Position numbers and translations under genes: made by a program
Source: Massospora cicadina
Lineage: Eukaryota; Entomophthoromycota; Entomophthoromycetes; Entomophthorales; Entomophthoraceae
Assembly (NCBI GenBank): GCA_022478985.1
Contig: JAKSZP010005638.1
Span: 1-64,000 of the forward strand
Direction: 5' to 3'
Length of the DNA stretch: 64,000 nucleotides
Shown: positions 11,781 through 21,949 of the stretch, in pieces
Layout of the letters: each line of letters opens with the position of its first letter
Position numbering within the stretch: position 1 is the stretch's first letter
Notes under the pieces: model-generated
Databases searched by the model: none
Told to the model about the DNA's origin: nothing
Seen by the model: only the letters and a program-made list of their open reading frames with translations

Positions 11781-14494
11781 TGTCATGAAATCAACCATGG
11801 GCTCCACTAGTGTGTGTCATGGATGCGGCTGATAAGAATTAGACTGGGCTCCCAGTCTGGGTGTGTGAGCACCCAGTGGAGAGCCCAGAATGCCAAAGGC
11901 ACAGTGGTCTGAGCAACTTGAAGTAGGGGAGATCTATTGAGGCCGTGAGGAAAGTAAAGGTTCATTAGTGTACTGAAGGCCCCCAAGGCAAACCAGATGG
12001 TTGCAATGGGGGCAACCGCGGGTCTTGCGGGGGCAACCCCCAAGGGTGGGAGAGGCGGAAAAGATGATGACTCCTCTAGGGTTTGCGGTTGCTGGCCTTT
12101 GGCTTCAAACGGGTGAGTTTGCGCGCCAGCAAGAGGCAGCACAGGGGCTGCCGCGCGAACAGGGGTGTGGGCGGAGAGGGAAACAGACCTGTGGTGAGCA
12201 TTAGGGCTGAGATCCCCTTGGCTGGGGTGCTCCAGGTCCTCAGGTGGGTGGGGCCAGTGGCAGATGAGCCAGGTATGGGGGCTGAGTTCGCAAGCACTGG
12301 GGAAGGGGCGCCCTGGTGCTGCTCCAATAGGGGAGCGGTCTCAGAGATCCTAGCAACAGAGCAAATAGATGGATTTGCATTAGATGGATATGTGAAAGTG
12401 GACAGAGAAGTGACTTTGTCATTGGGGGTGAGACGATTTATGGCGGATACAATCTGCCACTGCATGGTGGGGTCAAGTGACTAGATGACCCAGTCAGCGA
12501 ACATCAGGATGAGTATCTGGATAATGGCACACTTCGCTGGATCAATTGGCAAAATTTTGAAAAAAAGGTAAACAGATGGAGGCCGCGGCAATGTGTCCGG
12601 GGTATTTGAGTTTTATTTAGTGCAAATCATGGGAAGATTAGAGAATGAACTGACAACCACCCCTCGACAGAGCAGTTGACTTAAGTATGGGGAGAATCGC
12701 GTAGTGGAGGTGCCAAGGGATTGGTTGATTGGGGATTGGCAATGGGATTTGGTTGGCTGGTGGGGAGGAGGGTGGGGGGATGTCCAAGATCTTGGCAAAA
12801 ATCAAAAAAACTTTTGAAGATTTTTCCAAACTTTTGGGGCCAAACCAGGCCGATGGTACTGATCTGGGCCCTGACCATCCAAGTTGGCCTGTTCACATGG
12901 TTTGAATTTCCCGGATTTGTCCTGAGGGCTGTGGCCACTGTGCTGGGTCATTTACAACCTGGTCCAAACTCTCGATCTGACTATTTGCATGATCTGAACT
13001 TCCTGGATCTGTCCCAGGGATTAGGGGCAACTGGTCTGAGTTGCTTGCAACCTGGTTCAAAACCCAAATTGTGCGCTGATCTGATTTCTGGCCCCAGCCA
13101 GTCTGGACTGACTCCTCCAGCCCAGAATTTGCAGAACAGGCTCTGACATTAGTACTGGCTATTTCCTCAAAATTTTGGCATGATCTTCCTAGTGAGTGAG
13201 GGGTCCCAGGGGCCTGCCCATGGCCCCTGGCTTGCATAATCTCCTGGCAGACCCCCTCTATCAGGCTTACCAGGGTTGAGGAGGGGGAGGGGAGAAACCT
13301 GGTTGCCTTTAGGGGGAAGGGCAGTCACTCAGTGCTCATCTACCTCATGTGCCAAGTTGCTCAACTGCGACAGGGAGTCCACTTGGGCCTTTGGACCCCT
13401 TTTTGTCTGAAAGGAGTGTTACTCCCTATCCAGTTGCAGGGGCTGGTCCTCATGACTTAGTGTGTGCCAGGACAACCAGTATGAAGACTGGTGGCCCTTT
13501 GCTGTTTCGCCTTCATTGGCATACCAGCCCCTATAAGTCCTGCATCCAACCCACCAACTAACCACCAACGGCTTCACCTTTAGCCTCAGGCATCCTCAGC
13601 GTGTTCCCTAGCAAGTCCTGTCCCCTTCCTGGGCAGCTCAGGCACTTCCGCACTGCCCCACCCTCATGACCCTTCACCAACCCATTTGGGCATGCCCCAG
13701 CGAGTTCATCCCCCTTCTTAGGCGGCTATGGCACCTCTGCACTGCACCCTGCTAGGGTTGGTGGCTATGCAGCTCATCCGATGGTAGCCAACTGGCCAGG
13801 TTTCCGCTGGTTCCTCATAAGGAGGAGGCATGGGAGCTGGCAGCGCCAGCCACTACATGTGTGATCACCCGCGCCTATTGGGGATCTCCTTTACCACCTT
13901 CCCCACTCTAGTTGCACTAAGCTACTTCAAACAAACAGGAAAGATGGCAAATGAGAGATGTTTATTAGGAGGGAATGAATGACTATTTATACTAATTTCA
14001 GGGCTACTGCACCCAAGTGCTCTTTGGCCAATAAACTACTGGAAAACCCATTGGCCTCTTGATTCTAAACCTCTATCAGATCATAAACTATTCATTCATA
14101 CTTCATGGCGATTCCCTCCAGATCTTCTCAACTGATCATCGAATATTAAATTAAGTCAATCCATCATCAGCATAAGTTACTGACCAATTGTATATAATTC
14201 AGATATAAATAGGACTTTGAGCATCCTTGGCATGAGTTGCCAGTGCTCTGAATTAGTTGGTGGAACCATTTTGGATGATTCGTTATGGATTCATCAGCTT
14301 TCCGCTGGAAACTCCCACAACAATCTTTGGATGGCATTTCAGCAGCAAAGGCAGCTTCCGCAGAACCTAAACTCGATCAAATATATAACATTTAATAGTA
14401 TTGAACTAGGCAATTAGCCAGCAATTACGCCCAACTAACCAAAACCCCTAATTCAGATACTATTGGAAGAATTCATCTGGTTATAATCCTGACA
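11781..14494 (-). mobile_element. Solo LTR of the TRIM-like family, inserted in A1 and itself interrupted
   Basis: It begins TGTCATGAAATC and ends TAATCCTGACA, with an exact 5-base duplication CACCC on each side (11776-11780 and 14495-14499). With the inner insert C1 and its duplicated site removed, ~1060 bases remain, the length of the LTRs at 36903-37952 and 38137-39186, which it matches in reverse orientation. No internal region or second LTR is present, as expected after LTR-LTR recombination. Confidence 0.88.
11817..13457. mobile_element. Unknown element C, copy 1
   Basis: The LTR sequence around it is continuous once 11817-13457 is removed, and TAGTGTGTG occurs at both edges (11808-11816 and 13458-13466), a likely 9-base target duplication. 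The left end reads TCATGGATGC and the right end TCCTCATGAC. There is no good terminal inverted repeat and no poly-A. It is GC-rich for this region and has open frames on both strands: minus 12465-12076 and 12142-11807 (Pro-rich), plus 12721-13146. I recognise none of the products. A 9-base duplication would suit a Mutator-like DNA transposon, but no transposase is seen. A second partial copy lies at ~17207. Confidence 0.6.
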
Positions 14495-15420
14495 CACCCT
14501 GAAAGTTGGCTTTAGCCAAGAGAACAACCAACTTGTGACCATTCTTCAAAGTTAGGGACAGGGTATTTTCTTTCAAGTTAGTCCTGACATCAAACTTTCA
14601 CTACCAACTACACCCAAAATGATGGGGTACAAAAGGTTTTTGATATCTTGAAAGTGGTCAGACAAATGATATGTGAGAACTTGATAGTCCACTATCCCAT
14701 GATTTTCAGCGTGGGAATACCTTGGGAAGCCCCTCCTCTAACCATACCACCTAGCAAGTAATCCACCTCAAGGTAGTCAGCTAGGTCTTGGTTCATAAAA
14801 TTCTCAGAGGCTCCAGTATCCACCAAAAATAGTAGTGCTGATTTTCTCTAAGGGGGATGAAAGTGTAGCATTAATTAAAAAATAACCCAAATTGTATTTA
14901 TTTAAAGTAGAAAGCGCAACACTTTACCGCCAAACTCTTCTTCAGGGTCTAGTATACCCCCAAAATACGTTTCTGCATCAAAGAATGGAGAGGGATTTTT
15001 GGCCACTCTTACTACTGAGGACACATATCCCACCATATCTTCAGCAACTGCATAAATATTTTTGTATTGTAGTTGTAACATCTTCTCCACCTCCTGGGTT
15101 CTGTGGATCATGGTTGAGGTCAAGCGTGGTTTCTCTGAAGTGATCTGATACACTGAAATGGGTTCCATATCTGAGCCATATGGGAAGAGACATAGATCAG
15201 TAGTGTATATGGAAATGTCGATATAAAATGCATTTTGGGCTGTGAATGACCCTACGCCCATTTTGATGACAGGTTGTATGACGTTATCCAAGGCCAAAAC
15301 CACCAGGCCCTTTGTCAATGATCCTGCCTGCACTGTCCAAATGTGATTCCTAAGAAAAAAATGATTTTTGGTGTCAATTTTACAAAATTTGATGGAAAGT
15401 TGGGGAATCACAACTCTCAA
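14495..15420 (-). pseudogene. A1 protease and upstream N-terminal region
   Basis: The frame 15420-14902 gives ~170 residues containing GSDMEPISVYQITSEKPR and MIHRTQEV. The same blocks occur in copy A2 (GSDMEATPVYQITPEKPR). The protease follows at ~14880-14600: a degraded D-T-[SG]-A-S active site, then MVRGGASQGIPTLK on the minus strand. The N-terminal part has no CCHC zinc knuckle and does not look like an ordinary gag. Confidence 0.65.
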
Positions 15421-15645
15421 ATCGTAAAGCGTCTGTATCCATCAGGTATGGGCAATAAGGGTGAGTACTTTCCATTTGGAGGTGGCGAAAATAATGTCAG
15501 AATGCTCCAACCCTTTGCAAAATGCAAAAAAAGTGGTGAGCCAAACTGCAGCTGTAACCACCAGCTGCTGCACACCATCTGCACTTTGCAAAAGTCCCAC
15601 ATGGAAAAAGTTTGTGCACATAAAATCAAGAGGTTGTTCATCTAC

Positions 15646-16531
15646 TGTCAAAAGATTGTCTATAACTCTCCAATTACCCACTTGGCGGTGCACAAAGCAC
15701 TGGGCCAGAGCAAGGGAACTAGTCATCAGTGTCAATATAATGATAGCCAGCAGATTGAGCTGAAGCTAATTAGACATAGGGCGAGGGTGTTGAGCACTGT
15801 TACAGTAATAATATGTCTCACAAACAGCAAAACATGGCTGTGCCCCAAAGGGAAGTTTATAACCAAGTTTGGTACAGAAGTTATGTGGCGGGTGACCTGG
15901 TTTGGAGGGAACCTGGTAGGCCCAGCAGTGTGCCTGAGGCTGTCATCTTAAATAAAATTTATTGGCTAACACATCATGAGACCTTCACAAAGAAGTCTGC
16001 GCAAAGGTTTGACCAAGTCAACATATAGAAAATAGTAAGAAAAACTAGGGGATCTATTAGGGAAGATTAATGAGAACTGTTGGTCTCAAGAACATATAGT
16101 TAAGCTAACTCAGGGATATTCTGGATTGGTAAAAGTGATATCAAGCCTTGGTGCACAAATAGGCACACGCTTCTATCCAAAGGGATCACATCTTAAACTC
16201 ACATTTACTTGAATGATTGACTGAAGTTAGACCTGACCCAAGCTCACAATTTTGTAGATGGAACAGGTTTCAAATCCCCATTCCCTGATTAACCAAATTA
16301 AGCCATCATCATTTAATTCAAATTTTTTTTTGTTTTAGCGCTAGGGCTGAAACAGGGGACTGGGCTTTAGGCACCTCATTTGTACCAACTTGGGAGTACT
16401 CGCCTGTACCCAGCGTTGATCTAAGGTGTGCTTAATGTCAGGAAGGCCCTGCAGTTTGATCCTTTGGACCTCCTGCCTCCCAGCCTTGTTCCTGCTATTT
16501 ATGGCCTCAATAAGGTCATGTAAACATGACA
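15646..16531 (-). repeat. 5' LTR of element A1
   Basis: This 886-bp partner of 7790-8683 ends at the right target duplication GTTGA. Just inside it, on the minus strand, comes GTAGATGAACAACC. The equivalent position in A2 and A3 also has GA[CA]CAAC, so this may be the primer-binding site, although it lacks the usual TGG start. Confidence 0.9.
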
Positions 16532-16740
16532 GTTGATTGAGGCTGACTAAGTAAGTGAAGCTTTTAAAAAAGCTTAACATTATATATTATTTGGAAACAA
16601 AGTTTTCTGATTCACTTATCAATATGATTCATTAAAAATCAACTTACCAGATATCCGCCTTAGTATAACATGTAAGTTAAACTGTCTACATTAACAGATA
16701 CTCAATTATGACCATGCAGTAGTATCAGATTTACATTAAC

Positions 16741-16965
16741 CTATGGCCAGGTGAATAGATTGACCAAAGCAGGCTCATAAGGTTTGGTTAAAGCCTTATA
16801 TCTGTAAATCATCAAATCAAACTGGTGTTTATTGTAAAGCCATTTAATTAATAGATGTTGAATTAGAAGGTTACATTTGTTTAAGTCTAAAAACCCAGAC
16901 CCTTTGCCTGATTCAGGCAAGGACCCCTTTAGTGTGAGGAGAGCGTCTAACTCTCCTAATTCCAA
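16741..16965 (-). pseudogene. Fragment resembling the C-terminal part of a LINE ORF2
   Basis: The 74-residue minus frame contains GKGSGFLDLNKCNLLIQ, then HLLIKWLYNK. This resembles the G-G-L-G-[LF]-x-D-[LI] ... K-W stretch after the reverse transcriptase of LINEs. The frames around it are broken. It would be a different LINE lineage from the one at 50935. The match is short and the call tentative. Confidence 0.4.
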
Positions 16966-17206
16966 AGAAAGAAGGATCCAAATCCTGATCCAAGGGAATG
17001 CCTACTAGATATATACAGAAAAAACATGCCATAAAAAGCTTCAACACCTTCATGGCCTAAAGGCATAATATGAAATACCTTTTTAGGGAGGTAAATGATT
17101 AGTCTGGTAAATGGTTTCATCTAATAGATAGATAATATATAATAAATTTTTATTAAGGGAAAATGACCAACAGAGAAATTAATCTGAAAATATGGCCATA
17201 AAGTGT

Positions 17207-17510
17207 GATGGAACCTGCTGATTAAAGTAAGACTGGGCTACCAATCTGGGTGTGTAACAACCCAATGGAGAGCCCAGAATGTTAATGGCATATAAGTTCT
17301 GATTACTTATAGGATGCACACCCTATGATTTTTTGTGAGGGAAATAAAGATACAAGAACATACCAAAGGCTCCATGGCAAACCAAATGGCTGCAATGAGG
17401 GCAACCGCAGGTCTTGCAGGGGCATCTCCCAAGGGTGGGAGAGGCAAGGAGGATAATAAATCCTCCTGGGTTTGCAGTTGGAGAACTTTGGGCTCTGTTC
17501 ACAAATTTTC
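17207..17510. mobile_element. Unknown element C, copy 2 (partial)
   Basis: About 300 bases follow the first ~320 bases of copy C1 in order: GACTGGGCT, CTGGGTGTGT, GGAGAGCCCAGAATG, GGCAAACCA-ATGG-TGCAATG, GCAACCGC-GGTCTTGC, CCCAAGGGTGGGAGAGGC. Matching fades after ~17500, and no right end can be placed. The copy differs from C1 mostly by A/T for G/C changes. Confidence 0.6.
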
Positions 17511-18995
17511 TGGTTCAGTTATAATAATAAATACTTTAAAAATCATTTAAATTTTTTAGATTTTTGGAAACGCTGATTAAGTTTGTAAATCAAATCTAAT
17601 TGACTTTATGCAAATGACAGGAGGCCTTGGGATTTGCCTCACTCCTGTTGAGGTGTTTTGCAATGAATCAAGGGGTTAGAAGCGTCATTTGGGTGGCGGA
17701 TCAATTTTATAAAAGATTTTGGACAGATTGGCCCACACGGGATGGCCCAGATAATCTGGCGCCTGGTTTCAGCCTTGCAGTTGCAAGGATGACCAATCCT
17801 CAGCCACATATGGAGAATTGAGGCTAGTTGAGGACTAGGACACATTTCATCTGCATCCCACCAAATTTCTGGTAGATTGGCAGGGTGAATTAATACAAAT
17901 TCACCAACTACCTTGAGCAAAGGATGTCATACCTGTAGATTTTTTGCTGTTCATTAAAGAAGAGGCAGGTCATTGTGGTGATTTCAGCAGATCCAAAGGC
18001 TCCTTAGGAGCGGCAGGTTGGCATAGTTCACCCATGGTGTATCCTTTGATCATCATGATCATTATTTTGTTGGCTGTTAGATCAAGGGATCAGAGGGCCC
18101 ACTATATGACCATTGGACCTAAAATGCAAAATGTGACATAATTGGTTAGGTTTAATGAAAAAAATCTTGGAAACAAGGTGGAGTCCACAGATTATACTTT
18201 CATTTTCAAATGATCAGTTTTACTAAAACTTAAAGATGAAAATGAACCAATAACTGCTCTTTCAAAGGCAGTTGTTCTAAAAGCTAGGTGGTAGGGAAAG
18301 GAGGTCACAGGTTACCCTAGGATGGAGAGGCTGACCTTTTGCAGGTAAACAGCCTGGGCTTTAGAAGTTGCCAGTTAGCTTACACTAGGTCCTAGTTCTG
18401 GCAAAATAATTATGTGATCCGTGATGGAGGGACCCTCACTGATCCAAAATTGAGCGAATTTGCTCAGATCAGAGGGATAGAAAAAATTGTATTTTACTGG
18501 AGTTAATTTTGACAAAAATTTTAATTTATTTTTGATTCTTTGAGAATGAGTTCTCAACTCAGATTAGCATTCCAGAATCCAGAATTTTGGGTTTCATGTT
18601 CCAGACTGGTTTTCCTGACTCAGGAACCATTTCATGAGTTTCAAGGTCTATTTTCTCATTTTCAAAGAAGTGAGGGATGACAGGATGCAGGCCAAGGGAG
18701 GATGGAGATGCTGCTGGTGGCCTCTGGCCTAGATTACCTCCCTACAAACATCTTTTATCTTGTCAACAAGGGAAATAGCAACAAAAGGGGGATGCTTGGA
18801 GGGATTCTTTGGGGACAATGCTGTCACCTAACGTTCATCAACAACATGGGCCAAGTCCCCCAGTTGGGCCAAGGGCTCCACAGGAAATTAGGTTCCTACT
18901 TCTTTCTATAAGGAAATTTGTCCCAGTCCAACCCAAGAGGTTGAGTCTCCAGGCTTACATAGAGAAAATTGGGGCTCTAAGCCAATTTTAGTCAA
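17511..18995. other. Unassigned repeat-like DNA
   Basis: It may be the diverged rest of element C copy 2 or its host sequence. Short open frames on both strands show no motif I recognise. Confidence 0.35.
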
Positions 18996-18999
18996 TAAC

Positions 19000-20310
19000 A
19001 AAAGACTATCATCAATGATAGTTCCATGACCCAAGTATTCATAAACTTGAGACTTATAAAGGAAATGGGTTAACTGTTTTAGAAATATAGTAATTTAAGA
19101 ATGAATTAAACCCTCAATAAAAATTAAAATGTTCTGAACCATCCTCAATTAAATCATATTTGGTGATTTTCAACGTGGTTGATATAACACTATTAAACTT
19201 ATCATATGCCTTTTTTGAACCCGCCTGGGATTGCTTGGCCTTACCCAGCGTAGATCAAAGGTATGTATGAAATCAAGGAGGGCAGCCAACTTGGTTCCTT
19301 TGGCCTTATTAACATCCTCCTTGTTTCTCCAATTTACTTTAACAATCAGTTCATGATATATGACATTACCCTACAGCTTTTTAAGAACCATCCTTTTTCC
19401 AGGGACCTCATCAAGGGAGATGTTTTTATGAGCTGGAGGTAACTTCATGGTGACAATTGCAAGATTGGTCCTGGGACCAGCAGTTTCAGGAAATTGCTTA
19501 TGGAATGCATCAATCAAGTTTTTAGCGTGGCTGCAACTGCAATCTGGAATATAACTATTTTTGGCAGCATCAAACACCTTTAATAATATCAGGTATTCAA
19601 GCCTTCTTTTCACATACCAAAATGCCACAATCCCTTTCATTTACCACTCTTGTGCCTCATCCACAAGGTATGTCTCTGGTAACTGAGGAGTAGTCCCTCA
19701 AACTGGGTCAACTAGCTCTCATGGAACGTGTCAAAGATCTCAAACTTTATAGGAAGATACAACTGGTAAGAGGCATAACTGCCTTTCTAACAGTGCAGTA
19801 GGAATTATTCTCTTTGGTCCCAGTTTTCTGCATGGTTGCTTTATCAGAATGTTTCTGGCATCAAGCATCACCATATCACCCTCCTTATACTCTAGCCCAA
19901 CCCTTCTCTTCTCATCAGCGTTCTCCTTGTAAGCCTTCATAGCTGTGTCCAAATTGATGTTTATATCTTATACTTCTTTAATGAACTTAGCAAAAACACC
20001 ACAGATTCCACAGGGACCACAACTGGGTTCCATTTTAAATGAGAAAACATAACCATAGTTGGCAAATAAAGGAGAACACCTGATAGAGAAATGCTGGGGG
20101 TTGTTATAGCTAATATGTGCCAAAGGGAAGTGTGAAGCTCAAGGTGAGTGATCAGCCGCTGAGTAGCACCTCAAGTATTGTTCTAGGCATTAGTTCACTT
20201 GTTCAGTTTGCCCATTAGATTGGGGATGAAAGGTGGTTGAATGGAGAAGGCATATCAGAAGATTCTTGCACAGCCATTCCCAGAATAAGAACATATACTG
20301 GGATTCATTA
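19000..20310 (-). mobile_element. Gypsy family A fragment (A4): LTR edge plus 3' part of pol
   Basis: At ~19220-19365 the sequence follows the inner end of the family A LTRs (TTACCCAGCGTAGATCAAAGG, ending TATGACA). The polypurine side continues directly into pol on the minus strand. Frame 19640-19371 is the chromodomain region (RRLEYLILLK, then NSYIPDCSC, FHKQFPETAG). Frame 19952-19740 is the integrase C-terminus (AYKENADEKRRVGLEYKEGD). Integrase-like sequence fades at ~20300. The 5' part of pol and the second LTR are missing. Confidence 0.75.
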
Positions 20311-20923
20311 TAAGGCTCTTGACCCCAACTATCAAGCTAGACAGGGTCATATACCTTTTGGGTCAAATTGGGGTCAAATTTCAAGGCTCAAAGCCTTACC
20401 CAAATTTCTGACCTAAAGCACACCCTAGATGTGAGATGGGTTGCTGTTGCCCCTCACTTCTTTCCACATCCCTTTACCCAATCTATTCCTCATCACAAAC
20501 CAATCCAAGTCTCTAAATATACAGGATTTATCCTAAAATCAGAAAACTCTGCATATATTTTAGAAATCTAAAATAAAAACAACAACACAGCTCAAGTCCC
20601 CGTCTCCAATATGTGGTTCAATTAGGATCTAACCTGTATGTTAATATTATATCCAATGACTTAAATTTGAGTAAGAAGTTAAGGTAAAAAGGTCAAAATT
20701 CAAAAACAAACCTGAACCAATTTCTAAAATTACTAAAATCAACTTGGACATTTGGGAAATACCAAAAATTGACCCAAGAATAGCATGGGAACTTTGACCA
20801 ATATTGTACTTTTGTACCTTGGTTCAGGTAATGATGATCAATACTATTGGATGTGGAATTAATGTTCAAATCTTTTAATCACAGTATTAAATATTGGCAA
20901 CCATTCACTAGCATCTAATTTTG

Positions 20924-21216
20924 TTTTATTTATTCGAGGCAAGCTGACCAGGGGATGGACATTACTGAAGTTAGAGAAAGTATTGACATGAAACCTAAGC
21001 AGGGTCAACTCTGTTGTAGAAAGTTTTTTTCACCTCCAGATTGGGACTCGGATTTTTCTGGTTACATCATGGGTAAGGTTTTTGTGTTATTATACCTACT
21101 AACCGCCAATAGCTTCCTTTGGCTGGCACCCCAATTGATGTGTGAAGGGCGGGAATCGAACCCACAACCTTCAGGTTGGTAGCCATACGCCCTACCGACT
21201 CAACTTCCACCCCCAT
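20924..21216 (-). mobile_element. tRNA-derived SINE with LINE-type tail
   Basis: This 293-bp insert is flanked by an exact 15-base duplication, TAGCATCTAATTTTG (20909-20923 and 21217-21231). On the minus strand it starts with a tRNA-like head. The B box GGTTCGATTCC is exact (complement of 21152-21162), and an A-box-like stretch (complement of 21191-21205) lies before it. An anticodon-arm remnant has several mismatches, so this is not a working tRNA. A ~180-bp body follows, then a 3' end reading GTAATGTCCATCCCCTGGTC and a short A-rich tail. The same 3' end closes the LINE pieces at 50935 and 42268. The internal promoter would be read by RNA polymerase III. Confidence 0.88.
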
Positions 21217-21231
21217 TAGCATCTAATTTTG

Positions 21232-21949
21232 GTTTAGTAACTTTACTCCTCCCAGAACCACATAAACCCAGCATCCTGCTAATGATAGGGCGTTAGGTTT
21301 ATGTTGATAATTCTTCTCAAATAAAGTTATATTCAATAATTTGCATTTTTTATTACTTTTTATATAAAAAATTATAGATTATGTCACCTAAAATTATAAT
21401 AGAGACTATGGTGAAACTTCTGGTTCAACTCAATATTGTAGCCACAAAGACAATGCTGAGAATACACCACCCTCACTTCCATCCTCATAAAAACCCAATA
21501 ACTCTCTTATACTTCCCTTTTGGTGATCACTAAAGGCAGAGCGTCTCCTTGCAATATGGAGTCAGTGTTGGGTTTGTTCAGACATCAGTCCCAACAGCCC
21601 AGTTTTCTCTTGGCTTTCCCAATCCTAACAAAAAACCAATCGCCAAATGGAAATTATGAGATGGAGTACAGAATTATGGGGCTAAGGATTTTCAGGAAAA
21701 TTAATTCCATAACTGCACAAATGAATATTACAACCACTTCTAGAGTGCTTAAGAGTTAATTTTGATACATATGTAACCCTCATGCTCTAGGAATTTTTCC
21801 CATGTGTAGACATCTCCAAAGAACCTTTAAGAATAGCTGAAATTACTATAGAGCCCATAGATCCAGAAATTTCATCAATATCACATCTCTCTGGCTCATC
21901 AGGTTGAAGAACGTCGCCATGTCAATCAAGTGTATGAGAATCTCTCTGG
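21232..21949. other. Unassigned AT-rich DNA between SINE and Gypsy B
   Basis: It may contain the left LTR or 5' part of the decayed plus-strand Gypsy element that follows, but I find no partner repeat on its far side. Confidence 0.3.

Larger units (their letters stand above)
7790..16531 (-). mobile_element. Ty3/Gypsy chromovirus, family A copy 1 (A1), bounded by TSD
   Basis: Two long repeats in the same direction, 7790-8683 and 15646-16531, both start TGTCAAAAGATT and end in ATGNCA. They are flanked by the identical 5-base duplication GTTGA (7785-7789 and 16532-16536). The element reads on the minus strand: 5' LTR on the right, then protease, reverse transcriptase, RNase H, integrase and chromodomain, then the polypurine tract at 8684-8703 against the 3' LTR. 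All coding parts carry stops and frameshifts, so this copy is dead. A solo LTR of another family (11781-14494) splits the pol region. Without it the element is ~6.0 kb. Confidence 0.93.

Noticed and set aside
12083..13237. Several open frames of 85-141 codons on both strands in element C as possible host genes
   Set aside because: They overlap on opposite strands, match no family I know, and lie within an inserted repeat. Kept only as part of unknown element C.
21138..21216. A functional tRNA gene on the minus strand
   Set aside because: The B box and T arm are good, but the anticodon stem has two mismatches in five pairs. The sequence is the 5' head of a 293-bp insert with its own target duplication, so it is a SINE head.
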